From Altererythrobacter sp. XM-24bin4 (GTDB lineage: Bacteria; Pseudomonadota; Alphaproteobacteria; Sphingomonadales; Sphingomonadaceae): a DNA stretch of 64,000 nt. Every line of letters begins with the position of its first letter. Within the stretch, counting starts at the first letter, position 1. The position numbers and the translations under genes are program-made. Below are positions 36,216 through 46,669 of this stretch, piece after piece. The stretch is taken from the NCBI GenBank assembly GCA_003149575.1, contig QCWG01000001.1, forward strand, positions 2,176,334 through 2,240,333, in the 5' to 3' direction. A model generated the notes under the pieces. The model was not told the DNA's origin and searched no databases. It saw only the letters and a program-made list of their open reading frames with translations.

Positions 36216-36353
36216 TTCGCTGACTTTATAGCCGCGTAATGATGAATCAACCTATAGCGCAGCGATTTTGGATGCTGCCCTAGTGAATCTGTGCAGATTC
36301 GCGGTTGATGTGGTCTTAATGTCCCGCAAAGGGACGAAATCCGGCAGAATTCC

Positions 36354-37052
36354 TTACTCTGGCGCGCCGCCAGAGCCTTCTTCGTCGCCAGTTTCTTCGC
36401 TTTCCGGACGGGTTTCGAACACTTTATCGACCAAGCCGAATGCCTTCGCTTCCTCTGCTTCGAGGAAGGTGTCGCGATCCATCGCCTTTTCAATCTCTTC
36501 CAGGCTCTGCCCGGTGTATTTGACATAGAGGTCGTTCATACGCGCCTTGATCCGCAGGATTTCGCGCGCCTGGATCTCGATATCCGAGGCCATACCACGC
36601 GCCCCGCCAGATGGCTGGTGGATCATGATGCGCGCATTGGGCAGCGCGACTCGCATGCCGGGTTCACCTGCGGCGAGAAGGAAGCTGCCCATCGACGCTG
36701 CCTGCCCCATGCACACGGTCGAAACGCGCGGCTTGATGTATTGCATCGTGTCGTGGATCGCCATGCCGGCCGTCACCACGCCGCCGGGCGAATTGATGTA
36801 CATGCTGATCGGCTTGGACGGATTTTCGCTTTCGAGGAACAGAAGCTGCGCTGTGATCAGCGAAGCCATGCCATCTTCGACCTGACCGGTTACGAACACA
36901 ATCCGCTCGCGCAGCAGACGGCTGAAAATGTCGAAGCTGCGCTCGCCACGGCTGGTCTGCTCGACAACGACCGGTACCAGCGCGCCCGTTAGTGGATCGT
37001 GCGTAAACTGGCCTTGGGTAGAATGGGCGTCTGAGCCGAACAGGTCGATCAT
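36354..37052 (-). CDS. clpP: ATP-dependent Clp protease proteolytic subunit
   Basis: The serine protease barrel of ClpXP. The 232-residue protein has the catalytic Ser in [14 protein letters not shown], the His in [12 protein letters not shown] and the Asp in AMDRDTFL. The N-terminal part has [27 protein letters not shown]. The last 25 residues are acidic ([14 protein letters not shown]), an extension seen in related bacteria. The ATG at MIDLFGSD was chosen because a long in-frame upstream stretch has no ClpP similarity. It is transcribed ahead of clpX. Confidence 0.97.
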   Translation of the reverse strand: MIDLFGSDAHSTQGQFTHDPLTGALVPVVVEQTSRGERSFDIFSRLLRERIVFVTGQVEDGMASLITAQLLFLESENPSKPISMYINSPGGVVTAGMAIHDTMQYIKPRVSTVCMGQAASMGSFLLAAGEPGMRVALPNARIMIHQPSGGARGMASDIEIQAREILRIKARMNDLYVKYTGQSLEEIEKAMDRDTFLEAEEAKAFGLVDKVFETRPESEETGDEEGSGGAPE

Positions 37053-37235
37053 AGTGTGTCCTTGTGAATCTGAATGATTCCCTATGTCGGACGCAACGCC
37101 GCGATGTTCAAGGGGATTAACCTTTGCATCTCGACAAAAAACTGGAACCGATGCGGCGACCAATGATTTCAACCGCAGCGGGCAGCGCATGCACGCCATC
37201 GCCGTTCGTCGGATGGCGAGAACTACCGGTCGACG

Positions 37236-39404
37236 GTGGGTTCAATAAATCTTGTCCTTCGGCAACAGCGCGGCTTGAAGGGAACTGGAATCATCACGTA
37301 TCGCCTAGATCTTCGCCGGGCCCTGCTTGCTGCCAGTGCGATGCCATTGGCATGGTCGAACGCCGCACTTGCAAGCGAAGCAAACGCTGTCACAGCGTCT
37401 TCGCGCGAGCCGGGTGCTCCGGCTGCGACCATGGATGGCCGCGTCTTCGAGCCGGACTATTTCGAACGATTCGCCCCTCGCAACGCACTCGATATGCTGC
37501 GACAGGTGCCGGGATTCTTGTTGCAAGGCGGCGGCGGTGGAAACAGCGGACGCGGCTTTGGCCAAGCGAATGAGAATGTCCTTGTCAACGGACAGCGTCT
37601 AACCAGCAAATCTGAAGGTGCGCAGGATCAACTCCGCCGCATACCCGCTGGAAAAGTGATCCGTATCGAAATTGTCGATGGGACAGCACTGGATATTCCG
37701 GGTCTTACCGGACAAGTCGCCAATGTGATCGTCGAGTCAGGCGGAATTTCCGGCCAGTTTACTTGGGAGGGCGCGGTGCGCACAACCGAAGTCGATCCGG
37801 AATGGTATGGCGGAGAAATCTCCATTTCGGGCAGCACAGGCGCGCTCGATTACACATTTGCCTTCGAGAATAACAACAGCCGGTTTGGCGGCACGGGGCC
37901 TTCCTTCTTCGCTTATGGATTTGGGGACCTGAGCGAGCGACGCGACGTCGTGCGGGTCGGAGCATCTGACTTGCCGCGTGTTTCAACCGCGCTTGGCTAT
38001 GATTTTGGCAATGGGACAATCGCAAACGTCAATGCCTATTTCGGTCATACCTTCTTCGAGCGTGTCGAAGACGAAGATCGGCAATTAGCCGATGGTTCGC
38101 AGATTGCGCGCATCAACTCGCGTCGCGGTTCCACGCCGGAGTATGAAATCAGCGGCGATATCAGTTTCGACTTGGGCGCCGGTCGGCTCAAGCTGATCGG
38201 ACTCGAAGCCTACGACACCGAAGAGATCAAAAGTGTTGTGATCGATACATCGCTAGCGACCGGGGGCACATCTGGCAGTCGTTTTGTGCAGACTGGCGGT
38301 GAAGGAGAGCGGATCGCCCGGTTTGAGTACAACTGGCCGATGCTGGGCGGGGACTGGCAGCTTGCCGGCGAAGCGGCCTTCAACCGTCTCGACCGGGTTT
38401 CGCGACTGTTCGAAATCGATGACGAGGGCGACTTCAACGAGATCGCCTTTCCAAACGGAACGGGCGGCGTCACGGAAGAGCGCTACGAAAGCATACTCAG
38501 CTATAGCAAGCAATTGACCGGCAAGCTTGCACTGCAGATATCGGCTGGCGGCGAATACTCCAGGATCGAGCAAACCGGTAGCGCGGCAAATTCTCGCACG
38601 TTTCAGCGGCCCAAAGGTGCATTTTCGCTCGGGTGGCAGCCCGAGACCGGATTGGATATCTCGCTTGGAATCGAGCGACGCGTCGGGCAACTGGATTTTG
38701 GTGATTTCCTCGCTGAGATCGAACTCGATGAAGACAATGAAAACACAGGCAACAATCAGCTTGTCCCGTCCCAGACATGGGAGGTCGTTGCAGAGATCAG
38801 CAAGACCTTGGGGCCGTGGGGCACGACCACGTTGTTCTTCGAAAAGCGCTGGATTGATGATTTCACCGACATCATCCCGCTAGCCGGCGGCGGAGAATCC
38901 CGCGGCAATATAGCCAGCGCCCGTCGCACGGAGATTGAATGGACAACGACACTGCAGCTCGACCCTATCGGGTGGCGCGGCGCACAGCTTGATATCCGGC
39001 TGGAGTATGAAGAAGGCGAAGTCCGCGACCCTCTGACAGGCCGACTGCGTGACTTTTCCGGCGGACGTGACCGCGAGGTGGAGATTGATTTTCGCCACGA
39101 CGTTCCCGGTAGCAACTGGGCCTATGGCGGCGGGTTCGAATATAATCGCGATCGGCCAAGTTTCCGCCTTTCCCAAGTGCGCCTTCAGCGCGATCTGCCT
39201 AATCGCCTCAGCGCCTTTGTAGAGCACAAGGATGTCTTTGGTTTGACCGTCAATCTGGAGGTCGCGAATCTGCTTGGCGCTCGAGACGAGGAATTTCGAA
39301 CCGTCTTTGATGGCCCGCGCACCAATGGCATTGTGCAATTCACCGAAGACCGAAGTTTTCGCGAAGGCCCGATCTTGCGCTTCAACGTCAGCGGGAATTT
39401 TTAG
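37236..39404 (+). CDS. TonB-dependent receptor-like outer-membrane protein
   Basis: A 722-residue outer-membrane receptor, shorter than the other receptor in this window. An export signal is at about residues 23-47 ([12 protein letters not shown], ending ALAS). The plug domain has [41 protein letters not shown] and [12 protein letters not shown]. The barrel follows and ends in [10 protein letters not shown] with the terminal Phe. No clear TonB box is visible, and the ligand is unknown. The GTG start is uncertain; a TTG 13 codons later would still keep the signal peptide. Confidence 0.85.
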   Translation: MGSINLVLRQQRGLKGTGIITYRLDLRRALLAASAMPLAWSNAALASEANAVTASSREPGAPAATMDGRVFEPDYFERFAPRNALDMLRQVPGFLLQGGGGGNSGRGFGQANENVLVNGQRLTSKSEGAQDQLRRIPAGKVIRIEIVDGTALDIPGLTGQVANVIVESGGISGQFTWEGAVRTTEVDPEWYGGEISISGSTGALDYTFAFENNNSRFGGTGPSFFAYGFGDLSERRDVVRVGASDLPRVSTALGYDFGNGTIANVNAYFGHTFFERVEDEDRQLADGSQIARINSRRGSTPEYEISGDISFDLGAGRLKLIGLEAYDTEEIKSVVIDTSLATGGTSGSRFVQTGGEGERIARFEYNWPMLGGDWQLAGEAAFNRLDRVSRLFEIDDEGDFNEIAFPNGTGGVTEERYESILSYSKQLTGKLALQISAGGEYSRIEQTGSAANSRTFQRPKGAFSLGWQPETGLDISLGIERRVGQLDFGDFLAEIELDEDNENTGNNQLVPSQTWEVVAEISKTLGPWGTTTLFFEKRWIDDFTDIIPLAGGGESRGNIASARRTEIEWTTTLQLDPIGWRGAQLDIRLEYEEGEVRDPLTGRLRDFSGGRDREVEIDFRHDVPGSNWAYGGGFEYNRDRPSFRLSQVRLQRDLPNRLSAFVEHKDVFGLTVNLEVANLLGARDEEFRTVFDGPRTNGIVQFTEDRSFREGPILRFNVSGNF

Positions 39405-39449
39405 ACGCTCGCTCTTGCATCGCCCCGCGCACGTGGCAGTGTGCCGTAC

Positions 39450-40940
39450 ATGAGACATACAACCGCCGCCGCGCTGGCGCTCGTACTCCTTGCTTCTCCC
39501 GTCCTGGCCGACGAGCCATACGATGCAGCTGCCGAAGCGCAGCAGCAACTGGCGCGCATAGCGGCGCTGGATGATGCTGGGCCGCAACTGAATGCTGTCA
39601 TCGTTTATGAGCCAGAGGGGCCCAATTATGCCAACGAGGCGAGCGAAGCTGGCATGCCACTCGACGGGCGCACAGTGCTGGTGAAGGACAATATCGAAAC
39701 ATTCGAATGGCCGACCACCGCAGGATCGCTGGCATTAAGAAACAATGCGACTGGCCGCGATGCTCCGCTGATTGCCAATATCCGCGCAAATGGCGGCGTG
39801 ATCATGGGCAAGACCAACTTGAGCGAATGGGCAAACATTCGCGACAACCGTTCCACCAGCGGATGGAGCGCGATTGGCGGGTTGACGCGCAATCCGCACG
39901 CAACCGACCGCAACGCCTGCGGCTCGTCGTCGGGCAGCGGCGCAGCGATTGCCGCGGGCTTTGCCTGGGCCGCGATCGGAACCGAGACCAATGGCTCGAT
40001 CACTTGTCCCGCCAGCGTTAACGGCATTGTCGGTTTCAAGGCGACCGTGGGAATGGTCAGCCGCACGCATGTTGTGCCGATCAGCGCGACGCAGGATACT
40101 GCCGGACCGATGACGCGGACAGTGCATGACGCGGCGCTCTTGCTAAGCGCAATGGCGGGTAGCGACCCGCTTGATCCCGCGACAGCAGAAGCAGACACGC
40201 ACAAAACAGACTTCACCACCGGCTTGGACGATTTCTCGCTCGCCGGCGTACGCATCGGCGTGATGCGCAATCAGGTGGGCAATGTGGCGGGAGTGACGGC
40301 GCTATTCGAGCAGGCACTCTCTGACCTCGAATCGCAAGGCGCAGTGCTGATCGATATCGAGTACGACTGGCCCGACGATTTCTGGGGCCGCTCTTTAACG
40401 GTGCTGTTATTCGAGTTGCAACGCGACATGGCGGCCTATCTCGGCACGCTCGAAGACGGGAGTATGCCCGATACGTTGGCAGACATCGTCACCTTCAATC
40501 GCGAAAATTCAGAAAAGGAGCTGCGCTGGTTCGGGCAGGATCTGTTCGAACAAGCGCTCGAAACAACCGATGAAGCGGCTTATCGCGAGGCGCTTGAGAC
40601 CAATCTCAAAGCGACGCGCGAGGACGGCATCGACCGCTTGCTGGCAGAGCATGGCGTCCAATTCCTGGTCGCCCCGACCACCGGGCCCGCGTGGTCGACA
40701 GATCTTGTGAACGGCGACAATTTCGGCGGCGGCGTGGGCGCAGGATCATTGCCCGCCATTGCAGGCTATCCCCATATCACTGTGCCAATGGGTGCGGTCG
40801 AGCGCTTGCCCGTGGGCTTCAGCATCTTTGCCGGCAAGTGGCAGGATCACGAAGTGCTGAAAGCAGGCGCTGCATATGAAAAGGCGCGGACAGCCGAGCT
40901 GCCCACGCCTTCATTCGATCCGTGGAAACCAGCAGAGTAA
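39450..40940 (+). CDS. Exported amidase-signature enzyme
   Basis: A 496-residue amidase with a signal peptide (residues 1-20, ending VLADEPY), so it acts outside the cytoplasm. The Ser-cisSer-Lys triad is visible: Lys in VLVKDNIE, cis-Ser in GSSSGSGAAIAAG and nucleophile Ser in GTETNGSITCPAS. It is the same fold as GatA but unrelated in role; relatives hydrolyse peptide or aryl amides. An earlier GTG (39441) is possible; the ATG gives a better signal peptide. It follows the receptor gene at 45 bases and may share its transcript. Confidence 0.9.
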   Translation: MRHTTAAALALVLLASPVLADEPYDAAAEAQQQLARIAALDDAGPQLNAVIVYEPEGPNYANEASEAGMPLDGRTVLVKDNIETFEWPTTAGSLALRNNATGRDAPLIANIRANGGVIMGKTNLSEWANIRDNRSTSGWSAIGGLTRNPHATDRNACGSSSGSGAAIAAGFAWAAIGTETNGSITCPASVNGIVGFKATVGMVSRTHVVPISATQDTAGPMTRTVHDAALLLSAMAGSDPLDPATAEADTHKTDFTTGLDDFSLAGVRIGVMRNQVGNVAGVTALFEQALSDLESQGAVLIDIEYDWPDDFWGRSLTVLLFELQRDMAAYLGTLEDGSMPDTLADIVTFNRENSEKELRWFGQDLFEQALETTDEAAYREALETNLKATREDGIDRLLAEHGVQFLVAPTTGPAWSTDLVNGDNFGGGVGAGSLPAIAGYPHITVPMGAVERLPVGFSIFAGKWQDHEVLKAGAAYEKARTAELPTPSFDPWKPAE

Positions 40941-40963
40941 TCCGCCGCCGGCATTCCGGTTGA

Positions 40964-42514
40964 TTACTTCTTCGCTGCCTTCTTGGCCGGTGCCTTCTTT
41001 GCTGGCGCTTTCTTGTCAGCAGCCTTCTTGGCAGGAGCCTTCTTCGCAGCTGGCTTGTCGTCCGCCTTTTTCGCCGGAGCTTTCTTGGCAGGCGCCTTCT
41101 TGGCGGCTGGCTTCTTGTCGTCAGCTTTCTTAGCCGGAGCCTTCTTGGCGGCTGGCTTCTTCTTGGCTGGCTTGGCTTCAGCAGTTTCTTCCGCTTCGAT
41201 CGCCGCTTCCAGCTCTTCTTGCGTTACTTCGCGTTCGGTCACCTCTGCCTTGTCGAACAGGAAGTCGACGACTTTATCTTCATAAAGCGGAGCGCGCAGT
41301 TGAGCGGCAGCCATTGGCTCGCTCTGAACATACTGCATGAACTTTTCGCGATCTTCCGGGCGATACTGCTGTGCAGCCTGCTGCATCAGCATGCTCATTT
41401 CCTGCGCGGAAACCTCAACTTTGTTCGCCTGGCCGATTTCCGAAAGGAGCAGACCCAAACGCACCCGGCGCTCGGCGATCTTGCGATAGTCGTCCTTCTC
41501 GGCTTCGATTTCCTTCAACGCCGCAGCGGGATCTTCTTCCTGCTGAGCTTCCTGCAAAAGCTGCGCCCAGATCTGTTCGAACTCGGCGTTGACCATGCCT
41601 TCCGGCACTTCGAAATCATGACCAGCAGCCAGCGTATCGAGAAGCTGGCGCTTCATCTGCGTGCGGGTAAGGCCGGCGGTCTGCTGCTCCAGCTGGCCGC
41701 GCATCAATTCCTTGAGCTTGTCGAGGCTGTCGAGGCCGAGATTCTTAGCGAACTCGTCATCAACCTTGGTCTCTGTTTCGACCTTCACCTGTTTTACAGT
41801 GATGTCGAACTCGGCATCCTTGCCTGCCAGATTTTCGGCCTGATACTCTTTCGGGAAGGTGACTGTGATGGTTTTCTGGTCACCGGTCTTCACGCCAACC
41901 AGCTGCTCTTCAAAGCCGGGTATGAACTGGCCAGAGCCAATCACCAGAGCCGCACCTTCCGCCTTGCCGCCTTCAAATTCGACACCGTCGAGCTTGCCAA
42001 CAAAATCGATGATCAGCTGATTACCTTCTGCCGCCTTCTTGCTCTTCGCAGCATCCTTGTAGCTCTTGTTCTGGCCTGCGATGCTGGCAACGGCTTCATT
42101 AACCGCTTCATCGGCAACCGGAACAACCAGACGCTCAAGCTTCAGGCCATCGGTTGATGGCACTTCAACAGTCGGCAGCACTTCCAGCTCGATTGCGATT
42201 TCAGCGTCCTTGCCTTCTTCGTAACCTTCGCCCAGCTCGATCTTGGGCTGCATCGCCGGACGCAGCTCTTTGTCTTTCATCAACTGATCGACCGATTCGC
42301 GAATAACATCGTTCACGGTTTGCGCATGCAGCTGTTCGCCATGCATCTTCTTGATGAGATTCGCAGGAACCTTGCCAGGGCGGAAGCCGGGCATCTTTAC
42401 CTGCGGGGCGATCTTCTTGACCTCAGCCTCGATTTTAGCTGCGATATCCTTAGCTGGAATGGTCAGCTGATAGGCGCGCTTGAGGCCTTTATTGGTGGTT
42501 TCCTTGATCTGCAT
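40964..42514 (-). CDS. tig: Trigger factor with a Lys/Ala-rich C-terminal tail
   Basis: The ribosome-bound chaperone that shields nascent chains. The 516-residue protein has the ribosome-binding domain with [12 protein letters not shown] near residue 45, the FKBP-like domain ([32 protein letters not shown] split over 164-200) and the helical C-domain up to about 445. From residue 446 to the end are about 70 residues made almost only of Lys, Ala, Pro and Asp in PAKKA-type repeats. Standard trigger factor is about 430-450 residues, so this tail is an addition. It resembles histone H1-like tails and probably binds RNA or the ribosome surface. A tRNA-Leu gene lies upstream. Confidence 0.95.
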   Translation of the reverse strand: MQIKETTNKGLKRAYQLTIPAKDIAAKIEAEVKKIAPQVKMPGFRPGKVPANLIKKMHGEQLHAQTVNDVIRESVDQLMKDKELRPAMQPKIELGEGYEEGKDAEIAIELEVLPTVEVPSTDGLKLERLVVPVADEAVNEAVASIAGQNKSYKDAAKSKKAAEGNQLIIDFVGKLDGVEFEGGKAEGAALVIGSGQFIPGFEEQLVGVKTGDQKTITVTFPKEYQAENLAGKDAEFDITVKQVKVETETKVDDEFAKNLGLDSLDKLKELMRGQLEQQTAGLTRTQMKRQLLDTLAAGHDFEVPEGMVNAEFEQIWAQLLQEAQQEEDPAAALKEIEAEKDDYRKIAERRVRLGLLLSEIGQANKVEVSAQEMSMLMQQAAQQYRPEDREKFMQYVQSEPMAAAQLRAPLYEDKVVDFLFDKAEVTEREVTQEELEAAIEAEETAEAKPAKKKPAAKKAPAKKADDKKPAAKKAPAKKAPAKKADDKPAAKKAPAKKAADKKAPAKKAPAKKAAKK

Positions 42515-42586
42515 GGGATTAAAACTGAAGCCTTTTCAACAATTTCGCTGTGTCTATGCGACGTAATTGGCAACGTTCAGGCGAAT

Positions 42587-42671
42587 TGGTGCGGGCGAAG
42601 GGACTCGAACCCCCACATCTTACGATACTGGTACCTAAAACCAGCGCGTCTACCAATTCCGCCACGCCCGC
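42587..42671 (-). tRNA. tRNA-Leu, anticodon UAG
   Basis: The minus strand starts GCGGGCGTGGCGGAATTGGTAG and ends GCCCGCACCA with encoded CCA. The acceptor arms pair (gcgggcg / cgcccgc). The anticodon stem CTGGT/ACCAG frames a loop TTTAGGT giving anticodon TAG. A long variable arm (ATCGTAAGATGT) and the T-loop GGTTCGAGTCC complete a class II leucine tRNA. It lies between trigger factor and a DUF3297 gene. Confidence 0.97.
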
Positions 42672-42800
42672 TAGCCCGAACGAAGCCGTGCGCGCAGTAA
42701 CCTGCGACGCATGTAGGGGTGCGCCATTAGTCGGGCGGGCGCAAAAGGGCAAGCGGAACTGGCTTGTTAGTAGGGCAAGTCGGCTTTAAAGGCGCGCAGC

Positions 42801-43097
42801 ATGACTGAAGAGACACAGAACAATACCCCGCCTGACCGCATGTCGGTCAATCCCCACAGCGAGTATTTCGACGGCGAGCAATTGCAGCGCGGCGTCGGCA
42901 TCAGGTTCAAGGATCGCGTACGCACCGACATTGAGGAATATTGCATTTCCGAAGGTTGGGTCCGCGTGCAGGCAGGCAAGACGGTCGACCGCAAAGGTAA
43001 CCCGTTGACGATCAAGCTGACCGGTCCGGTCGAAGCCTGGTTCGAGGATCTGGGCGACAATCCGCCGGTGGCCCGAAAAGACGAAACACAAGATTAA
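42801..43097 (+). CDS. DUF3297 family protein
   Basis: A 98-residue conserved protein. The family pattern is plain: PPDRMSVNPHSEYFDGEQLQRGVGIRF, then EEYCISEGWVRVQAGKTVDRKGNPLTIKLTGPVEAWF. Function is unknown; it is soluble and has no catalytic motif that I recognise. It stands alone between the tRNA gene and der on the plus strand, 54 bases before der, and could be in the same transcript. Confidence 0.87.
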   Translation: MTEETQNNTPPDRMSVNPHSEYFDGEQLQRGVGIRFKDRVRTDIEEYCISEGWVRVQAGKTVDRKGNPLTIKLTGPVEAWFEDLGDNPPVARKDETQD

Positions 43098-43151
43098 GCA
43101 CGCGCTCTTGCTTGTCATTGCGGCCGGCAAGGGCCAATTGGCAGTAGCGCA

Positions 43152-44591
43152 ATGAAACCCGAAGTCATCATCATCGGCCGACCCAATGTCGGAAAGTCCA
43201 CGCTGTTCAACCGGCTAGTGGGAAAGAAACTCGCGCTGGTCGATGACCAGCCGGGCGTCACGCGTGACCGGCGCATGGGTGATGCAGAAGTCGCGGGAAT
43301 GACTTTTACTGTGGTCGATACCGCTGGGTGGGAAGACGAAGACCCGGACACCCTGCCCGGCCGGATGCGGATGCAGACAGAGGTCAGCATCGAAGGCGCA
43401 GACGCAGCGATGTTCGTGATTGATGCGCGTGCAGGCCTGACCCCGCTCGACGAAGAGATCGCACGCTGGCTGCGCGAACAGGAAGTGCCTGTGGTGCTGG
43501 TGGCCAACAAGGCTGAGGGCAAAGCTGGCGAGGCCGGCGTCTATGAAAGCTATTCTCTGGGACTGGGCGAACCGGTTCCCCTGTCTGCTGAACATGGCGA
43601 AGGTATTGCAGACCTGTTCGGCGCGCTGTGGCCCATTATCGGAACCAAATCCGAGGCGGCTGAGGCAGCTGCCAAATTCGCCGCGAGCGAGGGTGAGGAG
43701 ACACCGCTCGGCCCGCTCAAGCTGGCGATTGTGGGGCGGCCGAATGCAGGTAAATCCACTTTGATCAACCGGTTGTTGGGCGAGGATCGCCTGCTGACTG
43801 GTCCGGAAGCAGGGATCACCCGCGATTCCATTGCGATCGACTGGAAATGGACCGACCCCAAGGCAGGGCCGGACGATCCGGGCGAGCGCGAAATCCGGCT
43901 GATCGACACCGCCGGCATGCGCAAGAAGCGCAATGTAACCGAAAAGCTGGAAAAGCTATCGGTGGCCGACGCGCGCCGCGCGGTCGATTTTGCCGAAGTG
44001 GTCGTGTTGCTGCTCGATGCGACTCAAGGCCTGGAGCACCAGGATCTGAAGATCGCGGACATGGTGCTGCAAGAAGGCCGCGCTTTGATGATCGCGATCA
44101 ACAAGTGGGATATCGCGGAGAACCCTTCGTCCCTGTTCAACGGTATTCGCGGAGCGCTGGACGATGGCTTGGCGCAGGTACGCGGCTTGCCGCTGTTTGC
44201 AGTCAGCGCGAAAACCGGCAAGGGCTTGGACGACATGCTACGCGCGGCGTTCGAGATCCGCGAAAGCTGGTCCAAACGTGTACCCACCGCTGCGCTTAAT
44301 CGCTGGTTCGACGATGCGATGGAGGCAAATCCGCCGCCAGCACCAGGCGGCCGCCGGATCAAGCTGCGTTACATTACGCAGGCCGGTACGCGACCTCCGC
44401 GCTTCGTGGTGTTCGGTACGCGGCTGGAATCGCTCCCCACCAGCTACGAACGCTATCTGGTGAACTCCATCCGCAAACATTTGGGCTTTGATGCGGTTCC
44501 TGTTCGGGTCGTGTTGAAGAGCCCCAAGAACCCGTATAACGCCAATCGCGGTGGCGGCGGCAATTACAGTGGCAGCTCGGGGAAAACATGA
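43152..44591 (+). CDS. der: Ribosome-assembly GTPase Der (EngA)
   Basis: Der helps assemble the 50S subunit. The 479-residue protein has two GTPase domains in tandem: the first with GRPNVGKST near residue 8 and DTAGWED, the second with GRPNAGKST near 196, DTAGMRKKRNV and NKWDI. A KH-like domain ends the protein (YITQAGTRPPRFVVFG and YLVNSIRKHLGF). The last 20 residues are Gly/Ser/Asn-rich. It overlaps the DUF2721 gene by ATGA. Confidence 0.97.
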   Translation: MKPEVIIIGRPNVGKSTLFNRLVGKKLALVDDQPGVTRDRRMGDAEVAGMTFTVVDTAGWEDEDPDTLPGRMRMQTEVSIEGADAAMFVIDARAGLTPLDEEIARWLREQEVPVVLVANKAEGKAGEAGVYESYSLGLGEPVPLSAEHGEGIADLFGALWPIIGTKSEAAEAAAKFAASEGEETPLGPLKLAIVGRPNAGKSTLINRLLGEDRLLTGPEAGITRDSIAIDWKWTDPKAGPDDPGEREIRLIDTAGMRKKRNVTEKLEKLSVADARRAVDFAEVVVLLLDATQGLEHQDLKIADMVLQEGRALMIAINKWDIAENPSSLFNGIRGALDDGLAQVRGLPLFAVSAKTGKGLDDMLRAAFEIRESWSKRVPTAALNRWFDDAMEANPPPAPGGRRIKLRYITQAGTRPPRFVVFGTRLESLPTSYERYLVNSIRKHLGFDAVPVRVVLKSPKNPYNANRGGGGNYSGSSGKT

Positions 44592-45106
44592 TTGTATTTG
44601 ACCTGCTAGCCTCGGGCAGCGGCAATATCGCAAGCGATTTGCTCGAGCGCACATCAAGCACGCTACGGGTGCAGGAAATTGTGCGGCTAAGCCTTGCGCC
44701 GGCATTCTTGCTCGCCGGTATTGGCGCGATCATGAATGTGATGATGACACGGCTGATCTGGGTTGCAGAGCGGATCGAACGGCTCGAAGCGCGCATGCGC
44801 GGAAAAGAGAACCCGACCGCCGAACACGAATTGAAATGGCTGCGGCATCGCCGCCAACTGGCGCAGCGCGCAGTGATGTTCAGCACCTCTGCCGCGCTGA
44901 CGATTTCGGTTGTGATTGCGCTGTTATTTATCAGCGCTTTCATCAAGCCTCAGATCGGGACATTGGCCGCGCTGGCCTGGATCCTGACGATGGCCCTGCT
45001 GTTCACAGGCCTAGTCAACTTCGCGCGCGAGACGATGGTAGCAGCGAAAGGCCACCGTGTGGCCCGCAGTCAACCAGGGCAGGAACAAGACGAGCCCCAT
45101 ACGTAA
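44588..45106 (+). CDS. DUF2721 membrane protein
   Basis: A 172-residue protein with three hydrophobic segments, about 32-54 (LSLAPAFLLAGIGAIMNVMM), 100-120 (TISVVIALLFISAFI) and 126-147. Between the first two is a basic helix with ERLEARMRGKE and LKWLRHRRQLAQRAVM, typical of DUF2721. The family is widespread but without a known role. It is translated directly after der through an ATGA overlap. Confidence 0.85.
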   Translation: MIVFDLLASGSGNIASDLLERTSSTLRVQEIVRLSLAPAFLLAGIGAIMNVMMTRLIWVAERIERLEARMRGKENPTAEHELKWLRHRRQLAQRAVMFSTSAALTISVVIALLFISAFIKPQIGTLAALAWILTMALLFTGLVNFARETMVAAKGHRVARSQPGQEQDEPHT

Positions 45107-45133
45107 AAAGGGCGGAGCATTGCTGCCCCGCCC
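45105..45133 (-). terminator. Terminator of the downstream secreted-protein gene
   Basis: The stem gggcggagca / tgccccgccc (one mismatch) with a ttgc loop is followed on the minus strand by TTTTT. It stops the minus-strand gene that ends at 45154 and may also slow plus-strand transcription from der. Confidence 0.75.
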
Positions 45134-45153
45134 GGATTGATCGGTATTACCGT

Positions 45154-45618
45154 TCAGTCGTTCATTACAAGCTCACGCAGGATGTAAGTGCCTCTAATCT
45201 TGCGGATATTGTTGTACAGCTCCCTTACGGTTTCGTTGCTGCTTTCCATGTTGGTGTCACCCCAGGCTTCCATGAACTTCTCATACTCGGCCTTGTCGGG
45301 ATCAAGCGACGCCATGTTGGGATAGTTGATCCGCAGCACGAGGTTCACCTCGTTCGCGCCATAAGGAACGGTGTAGATACCGTAATCTGTTATTTGGCCG
45401 AGCTGCTTGGCCACTTCGTTCGCTTTCACCCAGGTCTGCTGCAAGCCTTCTAGGTAATAGGGTAGCTGCCCCTCATCCACCTTCACATAGGTCAGCTCAA
45501 TTACAGTTTCCTGAGGGGTATAATCCTCCCAAGCTTGAAGCTGAGCCGCAGCAGGTGTCGCAAACGCCACGGCGGACGCGGCAAGCAGTCCAAGACCAAC
45601 TGATTTAAATTTTCGCAT
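45154..45618 (-). CDS. Secreted hypothetical protein
   Basis: A 154-residue protein with a clear signal peptide (MRKFKSVGLGLLAASAVAFA, cleavage near AAAQ at residue 26). The mature part alternates strands and helices: ETVIELTYVKVDEGQLPYYLEGLQ, then GIYTVPYGANEVNLVLRINYP, a composition that suggests a ferredoxin-like or dimeric alpha/beta-barrel fold. No catalytic motif is visible. It is a single gene with its own terminator. The function is unknown. Confidence 0.7.
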   Translation of the reverse strand: MRKFKSVGLGLLAASAVAFATPAAAQLQAWEDYTPQETVIELTYVKVDEGQLPYYLEGLQQTWVKANEVAKQLGQITDYGIYTVPYGANEVNLVLRINYPNMASLDPDKAEYEKFMEAWGDTNMESSNETVRELYNNIRKIRGTYILRELVMND

Positions 45619-45826
45619 GTGTGTACTCCAATCATTAACAGGTTGAGCGACCCAGAAAACTGAAGGGGCGCTACCCAAGCTATCACCCCTCTCCACACTT
45701 GAAGGTGACAGGATAACCAATCAAGTCAACGGAAAAGGGCTGATGGATTCCAATCTGGTTTGCCGAAAGAAGCCTTCAGTTGGCATGCATGAAAGCCTGG
45801 GAGAACCGCCGGAGGACCAACTCTCC

Positions 45827-46309
45827 TTAAGCCTCGCCAGCCGCCTGACTTTGGAGCTGCACATAATTTTCTAGACCCATCCGCTCGATCATGTCGAACT
45901 GGGTTTCAAGGAAATCTACGTGCTCTTCTTCAGCGTCGAGGATCTTCGCAAATAGATCGCGGCTCACATAGTCGCGCGCCTTCTCGCAATATTCGACCGC
46001 ATCGCGCAGCAGGGGGATCGCGTCTTCTTCAAGCGCCATATCCGCTTTCAGAATTTCTTCGACGGTTTCACCCACGCGCAGCTTGTGAACCGCTTGAAAA
46101 TTGGGCAGCCCGTTCAGGAACAACACGCGTGCCGCCAGTTCATCGGCGTGCTCCATCTCTTCGATCGATTCCTTGCGTTCGTAAGCGGCAAGTTTCGTCA
46201 CGCCCCAATCGTCAAGCACGCGATAATGCAACCAATATTGATTGATCGCGGTCAGCTCGTTCGTGAGCGCCTTGTTGAGATATTCGATGACTGTTGCGTC
46301 GCCCTTCAT
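45827..46309 (-). CDS. bfr: Bacterioferritin
   Basis: Stores iron in a 24-subunit shell with haem between subunits. The 160-residue four-helix protein has YLNKALTNELTAINQYWLHYR at the start, ferroxidase residues in ESIEEMEHADEL (with the haem-ligand Met in the same helix), EEDAIPLLRDAVEYCE and EEEHVDFLETQ. Length is normal. The ATG at MKGDATVIEYL is the family start. It lies downstream of bfd with about 130 bases between, in the usual bfd-bfr arrangement. Confidence 0.96.
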   Translation of the reverse strand: MKGDATVIEYLNKALTNELTAINQYWLHYRVLDDWGVTKLAAYERKESIEEMEHADELAARVLFLNGLPNFQAVHKLRVGETVEEILKADMALEEDAIPLLRDAVEYCEKARDYVSRDLFAKILDAEEEHVDFLETQFDMIERMGLENYVQLQSQAAGEA

Positions 46310-46438
46310 GGCGATACTCCTGTTTGAGACCGATTGCGCGCTTATATGCCCCAACCGCGCCTCGCGGACAAGGCGATACCATGAAAAATTGTCGGATTTC
46401 CGCTACTTGAGAGCGATAATCACTAGCACGCAGTCAGC

Positions 46439-46627
46439 TTATGCTGCGACTGATTTGCAACTGAGCTCGCGCTCTTCAAAGAGGATCGCATCCGCATCGC
46501 TCAGGCAGGTTCCGCAATTGGGCCTTTTACCCAATGCCGCATAGGCCGCTTCGGCATCGCCGGACGTTTTGCGCGCCATCTGACGCAAGTCGGCCTCTTT
46601 AATCGCATTGCAGATGCAAACGTACAT
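46439..46627 (-). CDS. bfd: Bacterioferritin-associated ferredoxin
   Basis: Bfd is a small [2Fe-2S] protein that helps release iron from bacterioferritin. The 62-residue protein has the four cluster cysteines at residues 4, 6, 38 and 41 (MYVCICNAIK and CGTCLSDA). Length and spacing match the family. A Fur-like box lies 43 bases upstream, fitting induction under low iron. It is followed by bfr on the same strand. Confidence 0.93.
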   Translation of the reverse strand: MYVCICNAIKEADLRQMARKTSGDAEAAYAALGKRPNCGTCLSDADAILFEERELSCKSVAA

Positions 46628-46669
46628 CGGACAGCAATCTCCTGCGAGTGATTCGCAAGAACGAGGATA

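Noticed and set aside
40967..41180. Repeats in the trigger factor tail as a CRISPR-like or satellite array
   Set aside because: The repeats are irregular, in frame, and encode Lys/Ala/Pro; they are coding repeats, not spacers.
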